Shown: positions 8,397 through 16,288 of the stretch, piece after piece
Numbering within the stretch: the first letter of the stretch is position 1
Layout of the letters: each line of letters opens with the position of its first letter
From: Paracoccaceae bacterium
Lineage (GTDB): Bacteria; Pseudomonadota; Alphaproteobacteria; Rhodobacterales; Rhodobacteraceae
Assembly: GCA_003605175.1 (NCBI GenBank)
Contig: QWDA01000002.1
Location: 124,001-188,000, forward strand
Length of the DNA: 64,000 nucleotides
Direction: 5' to 3'
Notes under the pieces: generated by a model
Database searches by the model: none
The model's input: the letters and a program-made list of their open reading frames with translations, nothing else
Told to the model about the DNA's origin: nothing
Position numbers and translations under genes: made by a program

Positions 8397-9233
8397 ATGG
8401 AGCCGCGCCCCACGAGCTTCTACTTTCTCACCGGTTTCTTCGCGCTCTTCGTGCTGTTCCTCTACGGGCCGACGATCACCATCGGCATCCTGTCCTTCCA
8501 GGGGCCCGAGGGCGGGCTGACCTTCCCGATGCGCGGCGTCTCGCTCAACTGGTTCCGCGAGCTGTTCCAGGAGCAGGCGGTGGGCGACATCTGGGGCGCG
8601 TTCCGCCGCTCCTTCGCGCTCGGCCTCATGGTGATGGTGACGACCGTTGTGATCTCGGTGATGGCCGGGCTCGCCTTCCGCAAGCGCTTCCCGGGCGCGG
8701 GGCTCCTGTTCTACCTCGCCATCGCGTCCCTGGTGATCCCCTCGATCCTGGTCTCGCTGGGCGTCGGCCTGATCTTCACCCAGCTCGGGCTCAAGATCCA
8801 CTGGACCACTTCCGGCTTCGGCTCGCAGCTCACCTGGACGCTGCCCTTCGGCCTCCTGATCATGTTCGCGGTCTTCAACCGGTTCGACAAGAGCTACGAG
8901 GAAGCCGCCCGCGACCAGGGCGCCACCGCCTGGCAGACGCTGCGCCACGTGGTGATCCCGATCATCGCGCCCTCGCTCCTCGGCGTCGCGCTGTTCGGCT
9001 TCACGCTCTCCTACGACGAATTCGCCCGCACGCTCCTGACCGCGGGCAGCTACAACACGCTGCCGCTCGAGATCTTCGGGATGACCACCAATGTCACCAC
9101 CCCGGTGATCTATGCCCTCGGCACGCTCACCACGCTGTTCTCCTTCCTGGTGATCGGCGCCTTCCTCCTTGCCGTCTGGGTGATGGGCAAGCGCCGGGCG
9201 CGGCACGGCTCGGACGCGGGGAAAGGCGTCTGA
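8397..9233 (+). CDS. ABC transporter permease (PotC-like)
   Basis: The 278-residue protein is the second permease of the importer. Hydrophobic helices begin with FYFLTGFFALFVLFLYGPTI, and the EAA loop reads EEAARDQGATAWQTLRHVVIPIIAPSL. The start codon is one base after the stop of the PotB-like gene, and its own stop (TGA 9231-9233) shares a base with the ATG of the following racemase-like gene, which shows tight translational linkage of transport and metabolic genes. Confidence 0.8.
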   Translation: MEPRPTSFYFLTGFFALFVLFLYGPTITIGILSFQGPEGGLTFPMRGVSLNWFRELFQEQAVGDIWGAFRRSFALGLMVMVTTVVISVMAGLAFRKRFPGAGLLFYLAIASLVIPSILVSLGVGLIFTQLGLKIHWTTSGFGSQLTWTLPFGLLIMFAVFNRFDKSYEEAARDQGATAWQTLRHVVIPIIAPSLLGVALFGFTLSYDEFARTLLTAGSYNTLPLEIFGMTTNVTTPVIYALGTLTTLFSFLVIGAFLLAVWVMGKRRARHGSDAGKGV

Positions 9234-9883
9234 TGCGGCTCACCTATATCAACCCGAACGCGACCCGGGCGATGACCGACGCTGTGGTTGCCGTGGCCCG
9301 CGCCGCGCTTCCCTCGGCAAGCATCACCGGCCTCACCAACACCGACGGCCCGCCGGCGATCCAGGGCGAGGCGGACGGCCGCGCCGCGCTCCCCGGCCTC
9401 GAACGCCACATCGCCGCGGCAGAGGCCAGCTCCGACGCCATCGTCATCGCCTGTTTCGACGATACCGGACTTGCCGCGGCGCAGGCCGGCGCAGGCTGTC
9501 CGGTGCTCGGCATCGGCCAGGCCGCCTACCTGATGGCCGCGCTTCAGGGTCTCCGCTTCTCTGTCGTCACCTCGACCGCGGCCTCGCTGCCGGTGATCGA
9601 GGCGAATATCGACCGGCTCGGTGTCCGTGCCCATTGCGCCTCGGTCCGGGCCAGCGGGCTCCCGGTCCTGACCATCGAGGAGGGCAGCGAGGAAACCCGC
9701 CGCACCCTCGCCGAGGCGATCCGCGAGGCGAAGGAGGCCGACGGGGCAGGGGCGGTGCTCCTCGGCTGCGCCGGCATGGCGCCCATGGCCGCCGATCTCG
9801 CGCGCCGCAGCGGCGTGCGGCTGATCGACGGGGTCGCAGCCTCGGCCCATCTCGCCGTCGCCGCCGCGGGATTCGCCGCCTGA
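9233..9883 (+). CDS. Asp/Glu/hydantoin racemase family protein
   Basis: The 216-residue cytoplasmic protein begins MRLTYINPNATRAMTDAVV, the hallmark of hydantoin racemases and relatives, and carries two cysteines in the expected places: Cys74 in VIACFDDTG and Cys179 in LLGCAGM, the acid/base pair of the cofactor-independent racemase superfamily. Members racemise 5-substituted hydantoins, aspartate or glutamate, or isomerise maleate or allantoin. It overlaps the permease stop by one base, so it acts on the imported compound. Hydantoin or allantoin racemisation fits best with the deacetylase-type gene downstream, but this is inference. Confidence 0.75.
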   Translation: MRLTYINPNATRAMTDAVVAVARAALPSASITGLTNTDGPPAIQGEADGRAALPGLERHIAAAEASSDAIVIACFDDTGLAAAQAGAGCPVLGIGQAAYLMAALQGLRFSVVTSTAASLPVIEANIDRLGVRAHCASVRASGLPVLTIEEGSEETRRTLAEAIREAKEADGAGAVLLGCAGMAPMAADLARRSGVRLIDGVAASAHLAVAAAGFAA

Positions 9884-9897
9884 GAGGAGAGACGCAA

Positions 9898-10323
9898 ATG
9901 GACGACAGAGACAGGCGCCTCGACGAGGCCGTGGCCTGGGTCGAACGCTATCTCGAGCTTTCCATGATCCCCGACCCGGAGGCGGCCGCCCGCCATGTCG
10001 CCCCCGGCTACCGGCTGATCTTCACCGGGGGGCGCCGCTTCTCCTCGCCCGCCGAAAGCGCCGCCTTCAACGCGAAGCGCTACAGATGGGTGAAGAAACG
10101 CTTCCTGCGCACCGATGCCGCCCATGACCGCGAGACCGGCGAGATCCGCGTCTTCAACACCGGCTATCTCTACGGCGAATGGCCCGACGGCACGCCCTTC
10201 GAGACCAACCGCTATATCGACATTTTCACGCTGCGCGACGGGCTGATCGTCGAAAGCCAGGTCTGGAACGACAGCGCCGAAATCCTGCTCGACCGCGCCG
10301 GCCTGGCCGAGACGCCGCTGTGA
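9898..10323 (+). CDS. NTF2-like (SnoaL/DUF4440-type) protein
   Basis: The ATG at 9898 follows a GAGAGGAGAG ribosome binding site. The 141-residue protein has the layout of a cone-shaped NTF2 fold: N-terminal helices (LDEAVAWVERYLELSMIPDPEAAARHV), a central YRLIFTGGRRF strand, and the C-terminal sheet VFNTGYLYGEWPDGTPFETNRYIDIFTLRDGLIVESQVWNDSAE, in which the NRYIDIFTLRDGKI-like run is diagnostic. Such proteins are small enzymes or ligand-binding proteins. It lies between racemase-like and deacetylase-like genes, overlapping the next start by four bases, so it probably works on the same substrate. Its exact reaction is unknown. Confidence 0.7.
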   Translation: MDDRDRRLDEAVAWVERYLELSMIPDPEAAARHVAPGYRLIFTGGRRFSSPAESAAFNAKRYRWVKKRFLRTDAAHDRETGEIRVFNTGYLYGEWPDGTPFETNRYIDIFTLRDGLIVESQVWNDSAEILLDRAGLAETPL

Positions 10324-11210
10324 CGCTGGCCGGCCATGGTCGCTACGACTATGTGCCGATCACCGAACGGGCCGAATTCGCCTGGCCCGGGGGCAATCGG
10401 CTGGCGGTCTATCTGGGGGTGAACCTCGAACATTTCGCGTTCGGCGAGGGGCTCGGCGCCGAGCTCGCCCCCGGCGGTCCGCAGCCCGACGTGCTGAACT
10501 ACGCCTGGCGCGATTACGGCAACCGCGTCGGCGCCTGGCGGATGCTCGAGATGCTCGACGCGCTGGATCTGCCCGCGACGGTTCTGGCCAACAGTGCGAT
10601 GTATGGCTACGCGCCCGCGCTCATGGCGGCGTTCCGGGCGCGGGGCGACGAGGTGGCGGGCCATGGCCGGACCAATTCCGAGCGCCAGAGCGAGATGGGC
10701 GAGGCCACCGAACGCGCGATGATCGCCGAGGCGACGCAGGCGATCGAAACGGCCGAGGGGCGCCGCCCCAAGGGCTGGCTCAGCCCCTGGATCGCCGAAA
10801 GCGCGGTGACCCCGGATCTGCTGGCCGAGGCGGGCTACCGCTACACGCTCAACTGGTGCATGGACGACCAGCCGGTCTGGATGCGCACGCGCGCCGGCCC
10901 GCTCCTTTCGGTGCCCTATCCGCAGGAGCTGAACGACATTCCTTCCATCGCCGCCCGCAAGGACGGGGCTGAGGATTTCGCCCGGATGATCGTCGACGGC
11001 TTCGACGAGATGCTGGAACAGGCTTCGCGCGGCCCGTCCCTCGTCATGGGCATCGCGCTTCATCCCTACATCACCGGTCAGCCGCACCGGTTCCGGCCGC
11101 TGCGCCGCGCGCTTGCCCATATCGCCGCCCACCGCGACCGGGTCTGGATCACCCGCGCGGGAGAGATCGCCGCCCATTGCCGCGACGCGATCCCCGACCG
11201 CCTCGCCTGA
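10320..11210 (+). CDS. Polysaccharide deacetylase family protein (PuuE allantoinase-like)
   Basis: Starting at GTG 10320 (GTGA overlap with the upstream stop) the protein has 296 residues: YDYVPITERAEFAWPGGNRLAVYLGVNLEHFAFG, then RDYGNRVGAWRMLEMLDALDLPATVLANSAM, EVAGHGRTNSERQ, and a C-terminal MGIALHPYITGQPHRFRPLRRAL. These are features of the NodB-fold subgroup that contains PuuE-type allantoinase and related cyclic-amide hydrolases, rather than chitin deacetylases. Together with a hydantoin racemase-like neighbour and an ABC importer this suggests hydrolysis of a ureide, hydantoin or similar ring compound in the cytoplasm. Confidence 0.7.
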   Translation: MTLAGHGRYDYVPITERAEFAWPGGNRLAVYLGVNLEHFAFGEGLGAELAPGGPQPDVLNYAWRDYGNRVGAWRMLEMLDALDLPATVLANSAMYGYAPALMAAFRARGDEVAGHGRTNSERQSEMGEATERAMIAEATQAIETAEGRRPKGWLSPWIAESAVTPDLLAEAGYRYTLNWCMDDQPVWMRTRAGPLLSVPYPQELNDIPSIAARKDGAEDFARMIVDGFDEMLEQASRGPSLVMGIALHPYITGQPHRFRPLRRALAHIAAHRDRVWITRAGEIAAHCRDAIPDRLA

Positions 11211-11233
11211 AACCGCCGTCCCCCACAGGCGCC

Positions 11234-11255
11234 TCCCCCTCCCTCGGGAGGGGGA
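11234..11255 (+). terminator. Hairpin downstream of the catabolic operon
   Basis: TCCCCCTCCC (11234-11243) pairs with GGGAGGGGGA (11246-11255), giving a 9- to 10-bp GC-rich stem with a very small loop, 24 bp after the deacetylase-like stop. There is no T-run, so it may act with Rho or as an mRNA 3' end. Confidence 0.4.
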
Positions 11256-11322
11256 TCGAGGGGGAGGTTCCGGGGCCAAGGGAGCAGGCAGGCATTCGAA
11301 TGCGGGGCACCGGGGCCGCCGT

Positions 11323-11367
11323 GCCGGTGTACGGGTTGTGTACGGGTTGTGTACAGGTTGTGCGCCC
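11323..11367 (-). repeat. 45-bp element, copy A: three 11-bp units, reverse orientation
   Basis: Read on the minus strand this is GGGCGC, then ACAACCTGTAC, ACAACCCGTAC, ACAACCCGTAC, then ACCGGC. The same layout and flanks recur at 23387-23431 and 34228-34272 with the C/T position varying between units. It lies in the 229-bp gap between the deacetylase-like gene and the rhodanese gene. The unit is not self-complementary apart from GTAC, so it is not a terminator. Confidence 0.85.
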
Positions 11368-11439
11368 CCGTTTTCAGCTTCCGCACCCTTGCAACCCGCG
11401 CCGGTTTCCGTCCTGATCGGGGCGCCACCAGGAGGGTTC

Positions 11440-11829
11440 ATGACCGCCTTGAAGACATCCGCCGCCGAACTCGTGGCCCGGGCCCGCGCCCGGATCGAGG
11501 AGGTTTCGACCGAGGATCTGATCGCCATGCACGGCGGTCCCGACGTGGTGATCGTCGACATCCGCGACATCCGCGAACGCCAGCGTTCGGGCTTCATCCC
11601 GGGCAGCGTGCACGCGCCACGCGGCATGCTCGAATTCTGGGTGGATCCGGCAAGCCCTTATTATCGCGAGGTTTTCGGACAGGACAAACGCTATGTCCTG
11701 CATTGCGCCAGCGGCTGGCGCTCGGCCCTGGCGGTGGCGGCCCTGAACGACATGGGCTTCGCCGCGGCGCATCTTGCGGACGGGTTCACCGACTGGGTCG
11801 CAAAGGGCGGCCCGGTCGGGAAGGACTAG
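11440..11829 (+). CDS. Rhodanese-domain protein (single domain)
   Basis: The ATG at 11440 follows CAGGAGGG. The 129-residue protein contains VVIVDIRDIRERQRSGFIPGSVHAPRG and the active loop YVLHCASGWRSALA, in which Cys near residue 88 followed by ASGWRS is the persulfide-carrying nucleophile of rhodaneses. Such cytoplasmic single-domain proteins transfer sulfane sulfur in sulfur trafficking or detoxification. It stands alone, 62 bp before the SUV3-like helicase gene. Confidence 0.8.
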   Translation: MTALKTSAAELVARARARIEEVSTEDLIAMHGGPDVVIVDIRDIRERQRSGFIPGSVHAPRGMLEFWVDPASPYYREVFGQDKRYVLHCASGWRSALAVAALNDMGFAAAHLADGFTDWVAKGGPVGKD

Positions 11830-11891
11830 CCCGCCCTTGTTGATCGCGCCGCGCCGGGGTTAAGTCCGGGCGAGGCGAAGAGACGGATCTG

Positions 11892-14747
11892 ATGACACAG
11901 GGAAACGGCCGGATCGCGGCGGTGCTGGGACCGACCAACACCGGCAAGACCCATTACGCGATCGAGCGGATGCTGGCGCACCGGACCGGCGTGATCGGCC
12001 TGCCGTTGAGGCTTCTGGCCCGCGAGGTCTATGACAAGATCGTCGCCCTCCGCGGACCCTCGGTGGTGGCGCTCGTCACTGGCGAGGAGCGGATCGTGCC
12101 GCCCCGCGCGCAATACTGGGTCGCCACGGTCGAGGCGATGCCGCAGGAGATCGGCGCCGATTTCGTCGCGGTGGACGAGATCCAGCTTTGCGCCGACCCG
12201 GAGCGCGGCCATGTCTTCACCGACCGGCTCTTGCACGCGCGGGGGCTGCACGAGACGCTGTTCCTCGGCGCCGAGACCATGCGCGGGGCCATCGCGGCGC
12301 TGGTGCCGGGCGCCCAGTTCATGCGCCGCGAGCGATTCTCGGCGCTGAGCTACACGGGTTCGAAAAAGATAAGCCGGATGCCGCCCAGGGCCGCCGTGGT
12401 GGGGTTCTCGGTTGAAAATGTCTATGCCATCGCCGAGGTCATCCGGCGCCAGAAGGGCGGCGCGGCGGTGGTGATGGGGGCGCTTTCGCCGCGCACGCGG
12501 AACGCGCAGGTCGAACTCTACCAGAACGGCGATGTCGATTACATGGTGGCCACCGACGCGATCGGGATGGGGCTCAATCTCGATATCGACCACGTGGCGT
12601 TCTCGGGCCTGTCGAAGTTCGACGGGCGGCGGATGCGGGCGCTCTGGCCGAACGAGCTGGCGCAGATCGCGGGGCGGGCGGGGCGCTATACCGCGCCGGG
12701 AACCTTCGGGGTGACGGGCGAGGCGCCGCCGCTCACCGACGAGGTGGTGGGCGCCATCGTCGAGCACCGCTTTGCCCCGGTGGCGAAGCTGCAATGGCGC
12801 AATTCCGACCTGAGCTTCCATACGGTCGAGGCGCTGATCGCCTCGCTCGAGGCGCCGACCGACGATCCCTGGCTGATCCGCACCCGCGAGGCCGACGACC
12901 TGATGGCCCTGAAGGCGCTCGCCGCACTGCCCGAGATCCGCGACGAGGCGCGCGGCGGGGCGGCGGTGAAGCTTCTCTGGGATGTCTGCCGAATCCCGGA
13001 TTTCCGGGGAATCAGCCATGCCGAACATGCCGGCCTTCTGCAGGCGATCTTCGGGTTCCTGCATGGCGCGGGCCGGGTGCCCGACGACTGGCTCGCGAAG
13101 CAGATCCACCGCATCGACCGGACCGAAGGCGGCATAGATGCGTTGTCCCGCAGGTTGGCATTTATCCGCACATGGACCTATGTGGCGCAACGCCCGGGAT
13201 GGACCGGGGACGAAAGCCATTGGCGCGGTGAGACCCGCGCGGTAGAAGACCGCCTGTCGGACGCGCTGCACGGCGTCCTGACACAAGCATTTGTCGACCG
13301 GCGGACGAGCGTGCTCCTGCGCCGGTTGAAACAGAAGGAGGTCCTTGTGGCCGAAGTGAACGAGAAGGGGGAGGTGACCGTCGAGGGCCAGTTCGTCGGT
13401 CGCATCGAGGGTTTCCGTTTCCGGCAGGACGCGTCCGGCAGTCCGGACGAGGCGAAGACGGTCCGGCAGGCCAGCGAACAGGCCCTGGCGCCGCATTTCC
13501 ATTTGCGCGCGGACCGGTTCTACAACGCGCCCGATACCGAGATCGACTTCACCGAGCAGGGCGGGCTGATGTGGGGCGATCAGGCCGTGGGCAAGCTCGT
13601 CGCCGGGCCCGAACCGCTGAAACCGCAGGTGCATCCCTTCGTCGACGACGAGGCCGGGGCCGAGGTGGCGCAGAAGGTGGCGCGGCGGCTGCAGCATTTC
13701 ATCGACCGCAAGGTGGCGACGCTGTTCGAGCCCCTGATCGCCTTGGGCCGCGACGAGGCGCTGAGCGGACTGGCGCGTGGATTCGCGTTCCGCATGGTCG
13801 AGAACCTGGGCGTGATTGCCCGATCCGACGTGGCATCCGAGGTGAAGGAGCTCGACCAGGACGCGCGGGGCAGCCTGCGCAAGCACGGCATCCGCTTCGG
13901 CCAGTACACCGTGTTCATGCCGGCGCTGCTGAAACCCGCGCCGACGCGGCTGCGGCTGGTGCTCTGGGCGCTCGCGAAGGGGCTCGACGAGTTCCCCGAG
14001 AGCCCGCCGCCGGGGCTGGTGACGGTGCCGAGCGCGAAGGACGCGCCCGAGGGCTATCACCTGATGGCGGGCTATCGCCCGGCGGGCGAGCGGGCGATCC
14101 GGATCGACATGCTGGAGCGGCTGGCCGACATGCTGCGCGCCGAGGACAGCCGGGGCGGCTTCGAGGCGAAGGCCGACATGCTGTCGATCACCGGCATGAC
14201 GCTGGAGCAGTTCGCGGCGCTGATGGACGGGCTTGGGTACAAGGCCGAGCGGGGCGAGCGCGAGAAGGCGAAGTCGGCGGAGGCACCTGCGGCGGAGGCC
14301 CCGGTCGAGGCGCCGGCCGATCTGCCCACGGAAGACGCCGCGCCGGAAGGATCCGCCGAGGCGGAAGCTCCTGCGCCGGAGGCGTCCGTCGAGGGGGAAA
14401 CGCCCGCACACGAGGCGCCGGCCGAACCCGCGCCGGCCGAGGACACCACCGCCGAAGCGCCGGCGGCCGAGGCTGCCGGCGTGCCGGAGGGCCCGGAACT
14501 CGAGGTGTTCTACACCTTCACCTGGGGCGGCAACCGTGCCCGGCGCGAGGGCGGCGGCGAGCGACGCAAGGGCGGCGGCAAGCCGAAGCCGGCCCAGGGC
14601 GGCAAGCCGCGCCGCGGCGACAAGAACAAGCGGCCACCGCGCGAGGACAAGCCGAAGACCTTCTCGTCGCGGCCCGAGCGCAAGGACCGGATCGACCCGG
14701 ACAACCCCTTCGCGGCGGCGCTGATGGGGCTCAAGACCAAGGAGTGA
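11892..14747 (+). CDS. SUV3-like superfamily 2 RNA helicase with long low-complexity C-terminus
   Basis: This 951-residue protein has Walker A GPTNTGKT at residues 13-20, the DEIQ form of motif II at 95-98, TDAIGMGLNLDIDHVAFSG, and motif VI QIAGRAGRY near residue 258. GPTNTGKT and DEIQ with LPLRLLAREVY identify the SUV3 family, which in mitochondria unwinds RNA for decay; bacterial members are found in alphaproteobacteria. The core with SUV3 C-terminal segments ends near residue 790. An Ala/Glu/Pro-rich linker follows (about 790-870), then a Lys/Arg/Gly-rich tail (about 880-925) that probably binds RNA. S4, ferredoxin and CarD genes follow, a familiar order in Rhodobacteraceae. Confidence 0.85.
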   Translation: MTQGNGRIAAVLGPTNTGKTHYAIERMLAHRTGVIGLPLRLLAREVYDKIVALRGPSVVALVTGEERIVPPRAQYWVATVEAMPQEIGADFVAVDEIQLCADPERGHVFTDRLLHARGLHETLFLGAETMRGAIAALVPGAQFMRRERFSALSYTGSKKISRMPPRAAVVGFSVENVYAIAEVIRRQKGGAAVVMGALSPRTRNAQVELYQNGDVDYMVATDAIGMGLNLDIDHVAFSGLSKFDGRRMRALWPNELAQIAGRAGRYTAPGTFGVTGEAPPLTDEVVGAIVEHRFAPVAKLQWRNSDLSFHTVEALIASLEAPTDDPWLIRTREADDLMALKALAALPEIRDEARGGAAVKLLWDVCRIPDFRGISHAEHAGLLQAIFGFLHGAGRVPDDWLAKQIHRIDRTEGGIDALSRRLAFIRTWTYVAQRPGWTGDESHWRGETRAVEDRLSDALHGVLTQAFVDRRTSVLLRRLKQKEVLVAEVNEKGEVTVEGQFVGRIEGFRFRQDASGSPDEAKTVRQASEQALAPHFHLRADRFYNAPDTEIDFTEQGGLMWGDQAVGKLVAGPEPLKPQVHPFVDDEAGAEVAQKVARRLQHFIDRKVATLFEPLIALGRDEALSGLARGFAFRMVENLGVIARSDVASEVKELDQDARGSLRKHGIRFGQYTVFMPALLKPAPTRLRLVLWALAKGLDEFPESPPPGLVTVPSAKDAPEGYHLMAGYRPAGERAIRIDMLERLADMLRAEDSRGGFEAKADMLSITGMTLEQFAALMDGLGYKAERGEREKAKSAEAPAAEAPVEAPADLPTEDAAPEGSAEAEAPAPEASVEGETPAHEAPAEPAPAEDTTAEAPAAEAAGVPEGPELEVFYTFTWGGNRARREGGGERRKGGGKPKPAQGGKPRRGDKNKRPPREDKPKTFSSRPERKDRIDPDNPFAAALMGLKTKE

Positions 14748-14771
14748 CCTGCCCTGGCTGAGCGGCCGACG

Positions 14772-15026
14772 ATGCGGCTCGACAAGTGGCTCTGGCACGC
14801 CCGGATCTACAAGACCCGGACGCTCGCGACCGAGATGGTGTCGCGCGGCAAGGTGCGGGTGAACCGCCAGCCGGTGAAGAAGCCGGCGGCGCCTGTTGGG
14901 CCGGGCGACGTCCTGACCCTGGTCCAGGGGCGCGCGGTGCGGGTGCTGCGCGTCACCGGGCTGCCGGAGCGGCGCGGCCCGGCTGAGGAGGCGCAGATGC
15001 ATTACGAGGCGATCGAGGCCGAATAG
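14772..15026 (+). CDS. S4-domain RNA-binding protein (HslR-like)
   Basis: The 84-residue protein is essentially one S4 domain: [37 protein letters not shown], where [10 protein letters not shown] and the KTR..A..V..GKV.VN pattern define HslR/RqcH-associated S4 proteins that bind ribosomal subunits, including heat-shock-stalled 50S particles. It lies 24 bp after the helicase gene, which suggests a shared transcript and a common role in RNA or ribosome quality control. Length fits the shorter alphaproteobacterial members. Confidence 0.8.
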   Translation: MRLDKWLWHARIYKTRTLATEMVSRGKVRVNRQPVKKPAAPVGPGDVLTLVQGRAVRVLRVTGLPERRGPAEEAQMHYEAIEAE

Positions 15027-15099
15027 GGCCGAGTTCGGTTGCCCTCCGCCGCCGGCTCGACTAGCACCGGTGCGGGATTCACCGATCTGGGATTCGCAG

Positions 15100-15438
15100 A
15101 TGACCTATGTCGTCACCGACAACTGCATTGCCTGCAAATACACCGACTGCGTGGAAGTCTGCCCCGTGGACTGCTTCTACGAGGGCGAGAACATGCTGGT
15201 GATCCATCCGGACGAGTGCATCGATTGCGGCGTCTGCGAACCGGAATGCCCGGCCGATGCGATCCGACCCGATACCGAGCCGGAGATGGAGAACTGGGTC
15301 GAGTTCAACCGGAAATACTCCGAGCTCTGGCCGGTGATCGTCACCAAGAAGGACCCGCTTCCCGAGGCCGAGGAGCGCGACGGCGAGACCGGCAAGCTCG
15401 ACAAGTACTTCTCGGAGACGCCGGGCGAGGGCGGCTGA
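15100..15438 (+). CDS. fdxA: 7Fe-8S ferredoxin FdxA
   Basis: The ATG at 15100 gives [55 protein letters not shown], with the first cluster motif [14 protein letters not shown] binding a 3Fe-4S and part of a 4Fe-4S cluster and the second [12 protein letters not shown] completing it. The 112-residue length and the [23 protein letters not shown] tail match FdxA ferredoxins, cytoplasmic low-potential electron carriers. An in-frame upstream start would only add ten residues unlike the family. Confidence 0.9.
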   Translation: MTYVVTDNCIACKYTDCVEVCPVDCFYEGENMLVIHPDECIDCGVCEPECPADAIRPDTEPEMENWVEFNRKYSELWPVIVTKKDPLPEAEERDGETGKLDKYFSETPGEGG

Positions 15439-15726
15439 GACCGATTCGCGGCGGCGCGGGGCCGCCGCACCGGGTTCTGCACTGCGGAAATCCTTGATTT
15501 TGCAGCGACAGCGGGGGTTTACCACGATGGCGCTGGAAAACCTCTGCGTTTTTTGCTATGTTTGTGTGACAACCAGCCCAAACCCTGCCGCGCGCGTTCG
15601 GATATGTACCGAAGCGTGCTGAGGAGATCGGCGGAAAAGAATCAAGCGACGGGGAGATCCATCATGTGTCCCTGCCGCTATTTTTGTCGGCGAAATCCAA
15701 GGGTTTCAAGAGGAAGACCGCACTAG
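15439..15726. other. 288-bp leader region of carD
   Basis: This stretch is relatively A/T-rich for the genome, including a run of six T at about 15550 and TATTTTTG near 15680. It must contain the carD promoter, but no -35/-10 pair with good spacing could be chosen by eye. A GAGGAAGACC stretch before the carD ATG serves as ribosome binding site. No open frame with protein-like composition was seen. Confidence 0.4.
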
Positions 15727-16236
15727 ATGAGCAAGACCAAGAGTTCGGAGTTCCGGCCCAACGACTATGTCGTGTACCCCGCGCACGGTGTGGGCCAGAT
15801 CGTATCCATCGAAAAACAGGAGATTGCCGGAATCCCGCTCGAGCTGTTCGTGATCTCGTTCGAGAAGGACAAGATGACCCTTCGCGTCCCGACCAACAAG
15901 GCCGAGGATGTGGGGATGCGTTCGCTGTCCTCGCCGGACATCGTGTCGAAGGCGCTGACCACGCTGAAGGGCAAGGCCCGCGTGAAGCGTGCGATGTGGT
16001 CGCGCCGGGCGCAGGAATACGAGCAGAAGATCAATTCCGGCGATCTGATCGCCATCGCCGAGGTGGTGCGCGACCTGCACCGTACCGACGACCAGCGCGA
16101 GCAGTCCTATTCCGAGCGTCAGCTTTACGAAGCGGCGCTGGAGCGGCTGACCCGCGAAGTGGCCGCGGTGTCGGGCTCGGACGAAGGCGCGGCGCAGCGC
16201 CAGGTCGGTGACGTGCTGGAGAGCCGCGCGGCCTGA
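15727..16236 (+). CDS. carD: CarD/CdnL family RNA polymerase-binding regulator
   Basis: The 169-residue protein begins with the Tudor-like RNA polymerase interaction domain: FRPNDYVVYPAHGVGQIVSIEKQEIAG, typical CarD_N, binding the beta subunit. The helical C-terminal part (VKRAMWSRRAQEYEQKINSGDLIAIAEVVRDLHR and SERQLYEAALERLTREVAAV) contacts the upstream edge of the promoter bubble. The role is stabilising open complexes at rRNA and other vital promoters. It is transcribed on its own from a long leader and ends at a terminator shared with the convergent antiporter gene. Confidence 0.9.
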   Translation: MSKTKSSEFRPNDYVVYPAHGVGQIVSIEKQEIAGIPLELFVISFEKDKMTLRVPTNKAEDVGMRSLSSPDIVSKALTTLKGKARVKRAMWSRRAQEYEQKINSGDLIAIAEVVRDLHRTDDQREQSYSERQLYEAALERLTREVAAVSGSDEGAAQRQVGDVLESRAA

Positions 16237-16259
16237 GCCATCGCCGATTTCGCATCGGG

Positions 16260-16283
16260 ACGCCGCCCCTTGGGGTGGCGTTT
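16260..16283. terminator. Terminator between carD and the Kef-type antiporter gene
   Basis: ACGCCGCCCC (16260-16269) pairs with GGGGTGGCGT (16272-16281), one G-T wobble, followed by TTT on the plus strand, directly between convergent genes. It probably serves carD and perhaps both. Confidence 0.65.
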
Positions 16284-16288
16284 CGCGT

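Noticed and set aside
11323-11367. CRISPR-like interpretation of the 11-bp tandem units
   Set aside because: Units are contiguous without spacers, too short, and fixed at three per element; no cas genes are present.
11826-15002. A 1058-codon minus-strand open frame opposite the SUV3-like helicase
   Set aside because: Arg/His/Leu-rich shadow of a gene with all helicase motifs intact.
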